Source: Elysia chlorotica (Eukaryota; Mollusca; Gastropoda; Plakobranchidae). From it: DNA of 64,000 bases. Within the stretch, counting starts at the first letter, position 1; the number at the start of each line of letters is the position of its first letter. The notes under the pieces were generated by a model. The model had not been told where the DNA came from. It saw only the letters and a list, made by a program, of their open reading frames with translations, and ran no database searches. This document shows positions 50,141-61,262 of this stretch, one piece after another. Position numbers and translations under genes: made by a program. Where the stretch lies: NCBI GenBank assembly GCA_003991915.1, contig RQTK01000099.1:666992-730991 (forward strand), given 5' to 3'.

Positions 50141-50331
50141 ATTGTAATGCCTGTTTTAAAACGCCCACACCTTTCGTGTGCTTGGAATTAGACAGACTAG
50201 CAAAAGGCAGACGAGATGTCAATTGGTGGTAAAAAATGATGTTATCTTCTTTTGTTGAGGCTGTTTGTGGCAATGTTTTGAATTTGTGATTCATAGCCAT
50301 CCAGTCCATTAACAAGGGTCGAGCAGTTCTC

Positions 50332-51738
50332 TTATTGAAGTAGAAAGAGACGAAGAATTTCAACTGCTTTTAAAGCAATTTTAGCTGAAACGGGTGGCAA
50401 CGTCGGATCTTCTGTGTCATCTTCAGTTGGTTCAACTTCAACTGTTTCTTGGGCTGCCGCAACAATCTGCTCTGTTGACATGTCCCCTCTTGTGTCTGGA
50501 ACATCACTGTCAATGGCCAAGTAGTCGTCGATGGTTTGTTCAACTGGAATTCTGTTTGTTACTTCAGTGAACAATTGTTCCATTTCAGAGCGCTCTGGGT
50601 CCTTGTTGATTGTCTCTGTGTGTGTTGTCGTCGTCGCTGTACCATTAACATCATTGAGGACGAATCCAGCAGTACCATGCTGCTGCTGCCATTGTTATTG
50701 CATCCAAAACAGTCAATTTGAGATGGGCTTTGTTGTCATCGTGAGTTTCAATTGATGCGATGAGTCTTTCCCAAACGCGTTTCCGATAGCGTGTTTTAGG
50801 GCTTAAATGATCCCCTGATCACAGGGTTGCAAGACACTTGTTGTGTTTGGCGGCAAAAAAATCAGTTCCACCGCTCGCAGTCCTTGGATTGATGGGTGTG
50901 CAGGGCAATTGTCCACAATCATTGCTATAGATCTTCCTTGCATCAGCATCTTTCTGTCAAGTTTCTTCAGCCACTCCTCAAATATCTGTGATGTCATCCA
51001 TGCCGTACGGTATGCTTTCCACGCTGCAGGCAAGGACTTGATATTCTTCATGCAACGAGGTTTTTCAAATCTCCCTATTGTCAGCAATGGTAGCTTCTCC
51101 GACCCATTCATGTTCGCTGAAACCATCAGCGTGATCCGGTCTTTGGGAATCTTCTCACCAGAACAGGTTTCCCCTTTCATCACCAGCGTGCGAGATGGAA
51201 GACATCGGTAGAATAACCCCGTCTCATCAGCATTAAAGATGTCTTTGGGATCGTAGTTTTTCAATATCCTCTGCAGATGAGTCTCCTTCCAATTATCAGT
51301 CGAAGTAGAACAGACAGAGGCTGATTCACCGCACACGTTTTTGAAAACGATGCCATGGCGTAACTTGAACCTGTCAAGCCATCCTGTGCTTCCAGAGAAA
51401 TTGGAATGTCACATTCTTTCCGCTATCTCCGTCGCCTTCTCCAGTAGAATAAGTCCTGAGAGTGGGACTTGCTTGCTTCGTGCTTGGTTGAACCAGACAA
51501 CGAGTGCTTTGTCGACATCATCAAAATCTGCAAGTCTCAACTTCTTGCGGTCTTTGTCAAAGTGGCCACTATCGTGAGCTTTCACGATCTTTCCATTATC
51601 TTTCAAGATGGTGTAGAGAGTGCTTGATGGTAGATCAAAATCCCTGCAAATCTGTGCATTTGTCTTCGTTTTTCTTTCGACCTCCTCAATGATTGCTGCT
51701 TTTGTCTCCAGTGTAATGCGCTTTCTTTTAGATGCCAT
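50332..51738 (-). pseudogene. pogo/Tigger transposase
   Basis: Starts at ATG 51738 with a CENP-B-type helix-turn-helix (MASKRKRITLETKAAIIEE, ICRDFDLPSSTLYTIL) and a second HTH ending SNFSGSTGWLDRFKLRHGI. The DDE_1 catalytic domain follows with FNADETGLFY, AMIVDNCPAH and LPPNTTSVLQPCDQGII. Up to 50803 only one in-frame stop (TGA at 51406-51408) interrupts it. Beyond that, frameshifts lead to ITMAAAAWY (near 50690) and to the acidic tail MEQLFTEVTNRIP at 50583-50332. Terminal inverted repeats were not identified. It is inactive but only lightly damaged. Confidence 0.9.
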
Positions 51739-52159
51739 TGTTGAAGACGTGAAGAGATTATCAGTCTTGGAATTGACAACGTGGATTGAAGATGAGCGAT
51801 CTACTCACTGTGACAATCAAACCTTGACTGACTGACAACTCTATCATTAATCAGCTAGGCCTGTCCGGTTTTTTAAGAAAAATAATTTAGGTGAGTTTGA
51901 GTCGACTGAGTCAATAAATGTTTGAAAAAATTGTTTTTGTTTATCATTGAGCAAAGAATAATGGCCTTCAAATATAACATTGTTCTTGCACGGCATAGTT
52001 ACCGAGGCAATTACTGGTATACACAGTGATGGAGTTGCGATTAGGTGAGGTTGAAAAACAAAATCTGCGCAGAGACTGTTTTTGTTATTTTCTAAAAGTT
52101 GAAGAGGATTGTCCAGCTCACACTGTCACAGTGTGTCAAAATTACCGCAAAGAGCGTAC

Positions 52160-52756
52160 TCAATTGTTGCGGTGATGCACACACTGTGGCTTCTTCAAGA
52201 GAGAGAGAGAGAGCTGATGGATGTTGTTGAGTAGACCTCTTCTAATACATGCTTCTCTATAGCTGTGACACAAGTAATCATCAACAGTTCTGAGGCTTTC
52301 AAGTGATGTCTGGCCGCGAACTTCAAAAAGCAGCAGTCGCAAGAAAAAACAGTCTCCTACTTTGGGGCTGATGGTATACAGTCAGCTTTGAAGAGGTCAT
52401 CATCCAGTTTGGTTTCTCGTTTTCGTCTTTTCCATTCTTTATTTGCAGTGTTCCATGTGTAGTACCGGTATTCTGGAAGGTCTTGGTATAGCAATGTTGT
52501 GGCGAATTGGTCTTTGGTGCACAGGTCAAAAAATGCAGTTTGAAGTTAGGGTCGAGTTTGGTGGCGAAGCGTCAGCTTTTTCTTTGGCGGTTTCTTCGGT
52601 GAAAGAGACACGTCCATTTTCGAGGTGAACGGCAAGATGCACTACTGGTGGATGTCGTTCGTTGATAGGAAAGTCAAACATTCTCCAAACAGCTTCTGTG
52701 CTGCCAACGTATCTGGCATTAACAAAATCGGATATTTCGTCGACTCCTTCCTCATG
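52160..52756 (-). pseudogene. Helitron helicase, downstream segment
   Basis: The - strand encodes EISDFVNARYVGSTEAVWRM, FPINERHPPVVHLAVHLENG and, in other frames, LLLFEVRGQTSLESLRTVDD and YREACIRRGLL. These occur in order in the region between the Rep and helicase domains of animal Helitrons. Frameshifts separate them. It continues the 54585-56260 segment, from which a hAT insertion separates it. Confidence 0.85.
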
Positions 52757-54580
52757 CAGGGTGTCCAGCAGATTATCAGACTTAAAAATTCTACCTCCCC
52801 CCAAGAAATCCTACCTAGCAATTTAAAACCCAAAGCACGACCCAGCGTGTCTTCAACCCAAAATATTTAGCAAATCTATTGACAATAAAAGAACCTTACC
52901 TATTTGATAGAACAGCTGTCATTGTAGTAATCCAATCAAAGTGGTGGGACTCAGTGGTAGTGGTATCCAACAGAAAATATTTAATCAATCCACGTTAATG
53001 AAAGTTTGAGGGGAAGTCTTACAAGTCCACATTAAATCACATGAAACAGTAACTAGCAGTTCACTTTTAATATGTGCACTATTTACACTTTTTTTTCCTT
53101 TTGAGATTATCTATATAGACTGCTCTCCCTCCAAAATCTGGAGTGATGCACTCGGGGATGCCAAGTCAGCCTTTTTTGCTTTTGCACTCTCGTATATAGC
53201 AATGCTTTTGACTAACAACTCATGAGCCTTCTTCATTGATGCTTGCCTCCTCAGACAAATCATCTGCCTTCTTAAGTAACATGTCAATGCCCAATGCCAA
53301 TTTCCTTTTCTTGGACTGCAACTCTTTCACCTCATCATGCTTTCTTTTCTTAGAATTCTGTTTATTTTCTTTCTCAAGGGCATACCTCTTCTCCTGACAT
53401 GCAATTTTATATCTTTGATATGCTCCACTGCAAGATACCATGATAGCTTTGTTCAACAAGATACTTGCTGACTCTCCATTTTCTTTGTATATTGGCAAAT
53501 GGGTCTTGTTGCTATAAGGCACTCCTCACTCATGTTTTCCACACTCACCTCTTTGTTTACCGAAAAACCCCTTTCCACCTCAGCATTGCCATGACTGAGG
53601 CAAAGTGTGATATTGATGACTTTCATAAGGGATGGCATTGTGTTTAATGCCTTGACTGATCTGAAAAGCTCATCAAACTATCATCAGGAGAGAGACCCTG
53701 AATTGCATCATCTTTGAGGATGAGAAAGTAAGTCTTTGGATGATTTTAAACAAGTCATCTGTAAGAAAAACAGCGACAGGATCATTTGTTTTGGTACTTC
53801 TGGAGGAATGGCTGAAGGATATTTGCAAGGTGAATAAAGCAGTGCAGTTTGGCCACAATCAGTTTATCTGAAATGAAATCGCTAACTAGCTTATATGACT
53901 TGCAAATAGGTTCATACGTCTTACCACTCTTACAAGCTTGAACATAATTCTTGATAGCTGGCCAAATGGACAACAGGCTCTCTGCTGCAGGGAGATTTCC
54001 AAGCCATCTGTGGACACAAAACTGTAGAGGAAGGGTTTTACTCTCTGTAATAGAGAAAAAATCAGCCCTCCTAGCAGGAGATTCCTGGAAGAGAAAATGC
54101 ACAGACCTGAGCAGCACAGACAAGTCCCAATTTGAATTGTTTACTCCATCTTTGAATGCGTTGTGAATGACATGTAATCCACAAGAATCCTGGTGGTGCT
54201 TAGTCCATCTCTGAGAAAACGCACATGCACATCCATTTCTTTTGTTTGAAGTTCACTGTTGAAACTTTTGTCAAAGAGCAAGACGAAAAAGTTAGCATCT
54301 TTCACTATTGACAACACGTTTTTGAGGATGGCAGGGGCTAGTCCAAAAGTTGCTAAGTATCCGGCCTTTGTGCGGGCACACTGAAAACGTTTAGCAATAC
54401 TTGAGTCTGGAAACATATTTCTGAACAACACTGCAACATCATCGGAGCTTCTGGCACTGCTGTGTGAGTCGATAAGGTGTAGAACCCAACGAATTTCTGC
54501 CGCTTAAACATGTTGATCGCTTATATGAGCATCAAGCGTCCTAGTGGATGGTTGAGCCACAGAAGAGGCATATGAACTTC
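52757..54580 (-). mobile_element. hAT element inserted in a Helitron (element 3)
   Basis: A terminal CAGGGTGTCCAGCAGATTAT at 52757, typical of hAT ends, marks one side. - strand coding blocks run in broken frames: ARTKAGYLATFGLAP and FFVLLFDKSFNSELQTKEMD (54431-54141), FCVHRWLGNLPAAESLL (54123-53782), CLSHGNAEVERGFSVNKEV (53638-53453) with the hAT dimerisation signature, and a Lys-rich C-terminus (53522-53220). The other terminus and the 8-bp target duplication could not be fixed. At least four frameshifts make it inactive. Confidence 0.8.
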
Positions 54581-54584
54581 AACT

Positions 54585-56260
54585 GTCAGTGTCTACAACA
54601 TTGGAGGTAGATTGGACATGGACTTCAAATGTTGCCTGATCATTTCCGTTATGAACATATTTGAGAACATATTTTATGCTTCTAATGAATGAATAAATTT
54701 CCACATTTGCATGACGATTGAGCTGCCTCAAAAGCCAGGGGTTGTAAGGCACATTCCAGCGATTGTCAATGGTTTTTGTTGTTGATTTTTCTGCTTGCTT
54801 CGAAACAATGTCCATAGTTTCTCCACCATCATCTGGATGACTTTGTCGGTATTTAGGGTATCCGTCGCAGTCGTGTTCTGATTCGCGTACAAACTCTTTA
54901 GGAAAGTTTTTTCTATATTTTTATCTTATACGATGACTCACAGCTGGTTGAATAAGTAAGGAAGGATAAGAAATAGAGGGATGAGAAATAGAAGGAAAAA
55001 CGCCTTGCTAGATTAGAGACCCTGAGATCGCCTATTACGGTGGACTGGGTATACCAAATAATCAATCAATTTAACAGTTTCCATTAATCATGCGATTGAG
55101 GCTGGATTAAGCTCCCCACACGGACCCTGAACCATATTTTTTTTTACAATCTTATGCAACTCTGGGTCAGCATCTTTGTTCGAAATCTCGGCGCATATCG
55201 TCATTGAACAATTGGGTGTTGGCCACAAAAGAATGTCGGCATGGGGCAGGCCTCTTTTTTGGAATTCAATGGAGTACAACTATGCCTGTAGTTTTCTGAA
55301 GACGCTGTCTCTTAAAATTTTGAGGAGATACATCATTCTTTGTCTAAAAAATGCGCACAACAATGTCTGGTATGTCGCTTGTTGGCCATTTTCTAAGCAT
55401 GCCTGAATTTCTTCCCACTGTGGGTTACTGGTGACGGTGATAAACAAATCAGGACGTCCATGTTTTCTTAAATAAGACATAGCATCCTGTTGCAATTCAA
55501 ACATATATCGGGGGCTGGCTGTGAATGTTGCAGGTTAGATGATTTTGCGGCCAATCTGAGGGTCGTCACCATTGCGAATACCGTCACGCAGCTCTTGATA
55601 GCCACATGTATCAGCTCGAAGTGCTTTCTGCTCACGTCGTAAAAACTGCAGACGTTCACATTCTATCTTAAGCATCTAAAGCATATTGCTGAAGCAGTCG
55701 TCTTGATTTCAAAATAACAGCATTTTCACGTACCATTAAATGAAAACGATAAAACATCATCATGGAGATCTTGAACTTCATTTTAACATCCGTCTGTACC
55801 AAATGGAAACAACAGGGGGTATTGTAATGGATCATACGATCTATAAAGTTCAGAAATGCGTTTGAGGCTATTGTCGCGTAGTCTCAGAACTATATCCCTG
55901 TGTCCTACAGGTTCATTGGGCATGAGTACAGCTACCTCTTGTGTAGTAGGAGCATTGTAGCAACTTGCATTTTCTCCTGCTGGTCGCGCAGACTCGTGAA
56001 TTACCAGCTGACAATTAGGACTAGGGGTCTTTTTCGTGTTATGTCACATAGTCGTAAGCTGTTATAAATCTTTCACATAACTGTTATACTCATGCAAACG
56101 ATCACGAATGTCACGGATTAGATGTCTTGGCATCATTGACTGAAGCAAATCAATCTCGGTCTCTTTTTCAACAAAGATTGTAAAAATTTTGCTTCAGTGG
56201 TGTCTTATGGTTGAAGAGAGCCAATGAGTTGGCAAACATGTCCTTGGTTTCCTGGTTTCC
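54585..56260 (-). pseudogene. Helitron Rep region, upstream segment
   Basis: In - strand order: NSLALFNHKTPLKQNFYN, MPRHLIRDIRDRLHEYN, LYRSYDPLQYPLLFPFG, RLRDGIRNGDDPQIGRKII, then MSYLRKHGRPDLFITVTSNP (Helitron_like_N/Rep), RGLPHADILLW with an HxD-type metal site, then TIDNRWNVPYNPWLLRQLNR and RSIKYVLKYVHNGND (54815-54579). Many frame breaks. A LINE tail interrupts it at 54989-55072, and a hAT element separates it from the helicase segment at 52160-52756. The BEL LTR at 56304 cuts off or abuts its upstream side. Confidence 0.88.
54989..55072 (+). mobile_element. LINE 3' tail inserted in the Helitron
   Basis: AGAAGGAAAAACGCC(T)TGCTAG to TATACCAAATAATCAATCAAT matches the 3' end of the LINE at 9308-10189 (10101-10183) almost exactly. 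It is an extreme 5' truncation of about 85 bp. Confidence 0.9.
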
Positions 56261-56303
56261 ATCCTCTTGCTCTTACTTCGTTGCATCCAAAGGACGTCAT
56301 TTG

Positions 56304-56818
56304 TGTCGCGTTCAAAACAGTCACAACATTTCGCCGAAACAACAAGTATTGTTTTAATAAAAATCAACGTTTATTGACAATACTAAACAATATAGTACAT
56401 TACTACGAAGAATAATGAATATGAAGATAAATTTATATAAAATCTACTTGTAGTTGAATACGGACTGAAAACATGCTCACTACACGAGAGACAAGCTTAG
56501 ACTGACTCTAGGAAAAGAGGAAGAGGGGTGGGGATGGGTTGGGGAGAGAAAGATGGTGTAATAATACAGCACAGGTACTACCCGTGACGATAAGGAAGGG
56601 CCCTGCAATGAATAGGCCTGTGTCCTCTCCCTCCGTATCTGATTCACACCGGATGCAACCGGATGCAATAAATCCTCGCTTGACTACAAAGAGTACCAGC
56701 CGACCGCTAACGATCGCTCTAGTCACACTCTTCCTGACTTTCTCTCACTCTCTCTATTCGTCCACCCATCAATCCTTCTCTTCTCTGTCTCTTACCCTTC
56801 TCTCACCAATTCACTACA
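56304..56818 (-). repeat. BEL/Pao 3' LTR
   Basis: 515 bp, starting TGTAGTGAATTGGTGAGAGA and ending CGCGACA on the - strand. It is close to the LTR at 61263-61794, with small indels. The ORFs in both LTRs are shared only through this repetition. TG...CA ends are present. Confidence 0.93.
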
Positions 56819-56830
56819 TTCTCCCCACCA
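56819..56830 (-). other. Polypurine tract of the BEL element
   Basis: On the - strand GGTGGGGAGAA directly precedes the 3' LTR, the position used to prime plus-strand DNA synthesis. Confidence 0.7.
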
Positions 56831-57456
56831 TTGAACTGATCTCACAAATCGGGTCAATTAATAAGCTTGTATGAATTGGACAGTTAACTTTTAGTTTCAA
56901 ATACATTTGATGGAATGAATTTTAATCTATATTCCATCCGCTCTAAAGAGCCAAATAGGAAGTAGTAACGTGTAGAAACAATCCAACATTATAATATTAC
57001 ACGTAACCGTTACAGAAACTTAACTTCGCATTAAATGAAAATGTTCTTATCAATACAATTACAAACATGGGATTAGCAAAGGAATCACCAACAATGCAAT
57101 GTTATTCGAACCAAACTTATACATGTACAGGATTGTATACTACTTAACAGCCGACATGTTCTTATTAAAGCAACAGCTCCATCGTTAAACAAACACATGT
57201 ACATTAAACACTGCCCGTCCCTTTTAGTGTTCCCATAAAACCAGATTATTCTTTTCATTTTAAATGAATATAATCAAAGTAAAAAAACAACAATGTTGGT
57301 ACACTCTCGTTCAAGATAATTGTCATATTACTATATAATCAAATAGACATTTGTCATAAATGGCACCAAACAGCGATTTACATTCGCATACAAGCAGCAA
57401 TAGTATGAGTAATATTTCACATCCATGCTAAACCGCAATCGACAATCAAACCAATC

Positions 57457-58155
57457 CATAGCAAACCATAATTAATATTTAGCTTTTAAAGCGAGTCATA
57501 TCGTTCAGGGAATTTCGAAGGCCGTCCAAACCTAGTTACATACTGCTGGTCATAATTTAACAGTTCTGATCACCCCGCCTCTTCCCTCTAAGCATTTCGA
57601 CAATGCCGATAGGCCAGTGAAGTCTTGGACATTTGTCTTCTCTAATCAGAACCACAGAACCAATTTTTAACTTACCTGATTTGTCTGTGCGTTTAGGAAG
57701 TGGCAAATGTTTTAGATAATCATCTTGCCACCTTTTCCGGAATACGCCTAAACGCACAATCCATAGCAAATCATAATTAATATTTAGCTTTTAAAGCGAA
57801 TCATATCGTTCAGGGAATTTCGAAGGCCGGCCAAACCTAGTTACATACTGCTGGTCATAATTTGAATCTATGGATTCATTAACTGGATACGCGTGGAGCT
57901 CAAGATCATGAAGCCTTTGAATTGGTCTGAAGTAGAACCCCTTGTTTGTCTTTACTTTAACAGTTCTGACCACCCCGTCTCTTCCCTCTATAAGCATTTC
58001 GACAATGCCGATAGGCCAGTGAAGTCTAGGACAGTTGTCTTCTCTAATCAGAACCACAGAACCAATTTTTAACTTACCTGATTTGTCTTTGCGTTTAGGA
58101 AGTGGCAAATGTTTTAGATAATCATCTTGCCACCTCTTCCAGAATACGCCTAAAC
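57457..58155 (-). repeat. Duplicated 3' end of the BEL pol region
   Basis: 57457-57765 repeats 57766-58155 (TAGCTTTTAAAGCGAGTCAT through AACCAATTTTTAACTTACCT to ATACGCCTAAACG) but lacks about 100 bp present in the downstream unit (after TGGTCATAATTT). The shorter unit lies after the pol stop and is non-coding. Confidence 0.9.
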
Positions 58156-60232
58156 GCCCATCAAGTTCCTTTTCCAATTCCTTCAATTCATCAGCAGAAA
58201 TGTTCAGCGAATCATCGCAACTTACCTGATTATCAAGATGATTTCCTCGACCAAGAAGAAAATGAGAAGGTGTCAATGCATGACCACTATCAATGTCATC
58301 CCCAACAAATGTGAGAGGTCTAGAGTTTAAACAAGCCTCAACTTCATTTAAAGCAGTTTCTAGTTCAGCTTTTACCAGAGATTTTGATCCAACTGATTTC
58401 TTCAAAGCGATCTTCATACTCTTGACCATTCTTTCCCACCAGCCTCCCCACCATGGGGCTCTGGGAACAGAAAACCTCCATTTGGGTGTAGTAGACCCAT
58501 AGAGCTTAAATAGCTCAGTAGCAGCACTTTTGAATGCTTTAGCATTATCAGGAGAACCTGTTGGCATCCACATTGGTCCATGAAGCCAAAGAGAACTAGT
58601 TTTCATGGATTCAACAGGTACCCCTTTTGTGAGCATGTCTGCAGAGTTTTCAGAACCCGCAACATGATACCAACAACTTATGTCTGTGACATTCTGAATC
58701 TCCCGTACCCGATTAGAAACGAACATTTTCCATCGGCTACTGTTCCCTTTGATCCAGCCGAGATTCAGTTCAGACAAAACAAATTTCAACATTCTTGCAC
58801 CCAGGAGTGCACCTAGAAGCTCAAGTCTAGACAATGAGACAGTTTTCAAATGAGCAACTCTGGCTTTGGACATAACCAGAGAACATGTTACTTGACTGCT
58901 CTCTTCAACTCGCAGATAAGCACAGCACCCATATGCTTTCTCAGAAGCATTACAAAATATGTGAAATTCAACTTTATCAGCATCGCCCCAAGACGATGAC
59001 CCAAAACACCAAGGAATCTTCCATTCCTTTAATGTGCTCAGATTTTTGAGCCATTGTTCAACCCGACCCTTATGAGGATCTGATAGCTCCTCATGCCAAT
59101 CAGTGCCCAACACCCACAACTCTTGAAACAACAACTTAGCTGTGACGATGAAGGGCGCTGCGAACCCAAAAGGGTTAAATAGGCGTGCTATACAACTCAA
59201 CACGCTTCCTTTTGAGAGAACCAGGTCCTCTTTAACCTGGTCCCCACCGAAACAAAAGTAATCTTCAGAGGGACTCCACTTGAGCCCTAAAACCTTTGTG
59301 CTGTCAATTACAGCAAACTGAGGATCGAACTCTTTCAGAATTGTATCAGCAACAATCTGACTGTTTAAAGACCACTTAGTCAAGTCCATCCTTGCTTCAG
59401 CCATTGTTTGTTTGGAAGTTGCCATTAACTGCAGCGCTTCCTTCTCTGAGTCTGACCCAGACAGAAAATCATCTACATAAAGATTGATTTCTAGCTCAGA
59501 GTTTCCTGTCACTCGCTTAGACAGGTTCTGCAGGCATTTCTCAGCCATGCCTTTGTTGTTTGTCAACTTACCCTTTTGACCATCTTCTCGTGGTAGGTCA
59601 ACATCGTATTTCCCTTCATCAAAGGTAATTGAGTCTTTAAGATGCTCACTTACCTTATATGATGTGGGTGGTGCATCTTCAGTGATGCCAATAGCTTCCA
59701 ATGTGTGTTGAATGGTTTGCGAACTTTCTCGCCTTTTAATTTCTTGCAAGAAAAAGTCCAAGAGAAAGTTAAAATCGCTTTCTCTGCCTTCACTTTTTTG
59801 CTCCCATTCCAACCTCATGTCTTGAGGTATCCGGCTCAACACCAGTGGGGTTAGAATAACCCCATAAGTGTCACCGGACACCCCAAGCGTTTCTAAGCTA
59901 CAGACGTGGCTCTGCAGACTGTCATGCAGATGCCACAACCCGTTTGATTTGCCCACATTACTTCCCATAGACAACAGATTCTGTATTTGAGCAAAAATGA
60001 TTCTTTCTTTCCTGTCAAACCTTTTAAACAGAATTTCTCTAGCTACTGTGTAGCTCTCACTCGTTCCACTAACACTTTTAATGCAAGCGATGTGATTTCT
60101 CCCAAACTTAGGCAGCTCAAGCTTCGGTAATCTAGCATTCCCTAGAAATCCCGAGCTATGCCTACTTCCCACACCTAAATTCTCACTATCTGCTTTAACA
60201 ACTTCATTTGCATTCATCAGTCTCTCACGCAC
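57791..60232 (-). CDS. BEL/Pao Gag-Pol with in-frame internal deletions
   Basis: One uninterrupted 813-codon frame on the - strand, against roughly 1,700 codons for a full BEL polyprotein. In order: gag of the DUF1759 type (YTVAREILFKRFDRKERII); a jump past zinc knuckles and protease to GITEDAPPTSYKVSEHLKD; a jump past the first half of reverse transcriptase to the catalytic INLYVDDFLSGSDSE; the RNase H-like A17 region (VLGLKWSPSEDYF, SRLELLGALLGAR) with a small gap before GWIKGNSSRW; a jump past the integrase zinc finger and first acidic residues to PDNAKAFKSAATELFKLYG and APWWGGWWERMVKS; and a complete C-terminal DUF5641 (FWKRWQDDYL, LIREDNCPRLHWPIG). Every deletion keeps the frame. The protein cannot work as a full polymerase or integrase. 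The first codon given is GTG; the real gag start lies upstream and is frame-shifted. Confidence 0.9.
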   Translation of the reverse strand: MRERLMNANEVVKADSENLGVGSRHSSGFLGNARLPKLELPKFGRNHIACIKSVSGTSESYTVAREILFKRFDRKERIIFAQIQNLLSMGSNVGKSNGLWHLHDSLQSHVCSLETLGVSGDTYGVILTPLVLSRIPQDMRLEWEQKSEGRESDFNFLLDFFLQEIKRRESSQTIQHTLEAIGITEDAPPTSYKVSEHLKDSITFDEGKYDVDLPREDGQKGKLTNNKGMAEKCLQNLSKRVTGNSELEINLYVDDFLSGSDSEKEALQLMATSKQTMAEARMDLTKWSLNSQIVADTILKEFDPQFAVIDSTKVLGLKWSPSEDYFCFGGDQVKEDLVLSKGSVLSCIARLFNPFGFAAPFIVTAKLLFQELWVLGTDWHEELSDPHKGRVEQWLKNLSTLKEWKIPWCFGSSSWGDADKVEFHIFCNASEKAYGCCAYLRVEESSQVTCSLVMSKARVAHLKTVSLSRLELLGALLGARMLKFVLSELNLGWIKGNSSRWKMFVSNRVREIQNVTDISCWYHVAGSENSADMLTKGVPVESMKTSSLWLHGPMWMPTGSPDNAKAFKSAATELFKLYGSTTPKWRFSVPRAPWWGGWWERMVKSMKIALKKSVGSKSLVKAELETALNEVEACLNSRPLTFVGDDIDSGHALTPSHFLLGRGNHLDNQVSCDDSLNISADELKELEKELDGRLGVFWKRWQDDYLKHLPLPKRKDKSGKLKIGSVVLIREDNCPRLHWPIGIVEMLIEGRDGVVRTVKVKTNKGFYFRPIQRLHDLELHAYPVNESIDSNYDQQYVTRFGRPSKFPERYDSL

Positions 60233-60499
60233 AATCTCTGCATTAATCTTAACCTCTACTTGTTTTTGTCTGTACGTGAACGCCTCTTCGATGGTGTCGT
60301 CAATAGATGCCTCCTCTGTTTCTGCTCTATCTGGTCCTGAATGTTATCTAAGTGTTTCAAACGAGCGTTAAACTCTTCTATTGCAAGCCTAAGTTCTGTT
60401 ACTGTTACTTTCTTTCTGTGTAACTGTATTTAATGTCCTACTTGCCCTTGTCAACCAGCAACGCGACGCCGATCTTAGCTTGATGAGGCGTTCCATCAT
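60233..60499 (-). pseudogene. BEL gag N-terminus, frame-shifted
   Basis: From ATG 60499 the - strand reads MERLIKLRSASRCWLTRASR, the usual start of BEL gag. Frame breaks near 60400 and 60320 precede DDTIEEAFTYRQKQVEV, which runs into the long frame at 60232. Confidence 0.75.
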
Positions 60500-60679
60500 G
60501 AAATTTAAAATCCAGTGATTATAATAAACTAATCTTGTTAATGAAACATCCAGACTATGTAGAAGAAGAGCTGCAATTTAATGAATCCAACGGTGGGCTG
60601 ACCACATTGTTTCAAGACCACAGGAGGTTCGAGAAACAAACAAACTAAAAGAACGAAGTGTGGTAGCCTTGATGAAACT

Positions 60680-60885
60680 GCAAAGAGTTGACCTCCTCTC
60701 TCGGAGAGTTGTAGACCTCCTCTCTCGGAGAGCTGTTGACCTCCTCTCTCGGAGAGATGTAGACCTCCTCTCTCGGAGAGCTGTTGACCTCCTCTCTCGG
60801 AGAGATGTAGACCTCCTCTCTCGGAGAGCTGTTGACCTCCTCTTTCGGAGAGTTGTTGAGCTCCTCTCTCGTAGAGAATCAACCA
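60680..60885. repeat. 24-bp minisatellite in the BEL leader
   Basis: About eight units of GACCTCCTCTCTCGGAGAG(A/C)TGT(A/T) or close. Each holds the near-palindrome CTCTCGGAGAG. It lies between the primer-binding site and gag. The LSERGG and DLLSRR repeat ORFs on either strand are its translations. Confidence 0.95.
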
Positions 60886-61239
60886 GTTTGCTTGGCCTTT
60901 TTGAAGACCATATCGTGCAGAACAATTGCACAATATCCAAGTTCTTGGATCAATAAATCTTAAGATCCAACTTAAGTTAAACAGATCTGCTTACTGTTTC
61001 ACACTTGCCTCTTGAAACAGTAATTATTTATAGAGCACGTACTATCAAATATTACTGCAAAGTACAAGTCCTTCTGGAATCACAGAGACTAAGCCACTTA
61101 TAGTCTCGCCTTCATACACAGTACATTATGACAGACGTCTTACTGTTTAAATGATACTGCGGAGTCCACCTTGAGAATGTCCTCAGTAGATTTAAATTAA
61201 TCTTCCCAAAGGGAGAGCAAGTTCTATTTTCTTCCTAAG

Positions 61240-61257
61240 TCCCGGGTTTCGGCACCA
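61240..61257 (-). other. BEL primer-binding site
   Basis: On the - strand TGGTGCCGAAACCCGGGA follows the 5' LTR after five T's. It begins with TGG, the complement of a tRNA CCA end. I do not assign the tRNA. Confidence 0.75.
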
Positions 61258-61262
61258 AAAAA

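Noticed and set aside
56539..56874. A protein conserved between two loci (also 61517-61900)
   Set aside because: The ORF is shared because both copies are LTRs of one BEL element. No domain is seen.
60538..60956. LSERGG/DLLSRR repeat protein
   Set aside because: Translation of a 24-bp minisatellite in the BEL leader; both strands give similar artefacts.
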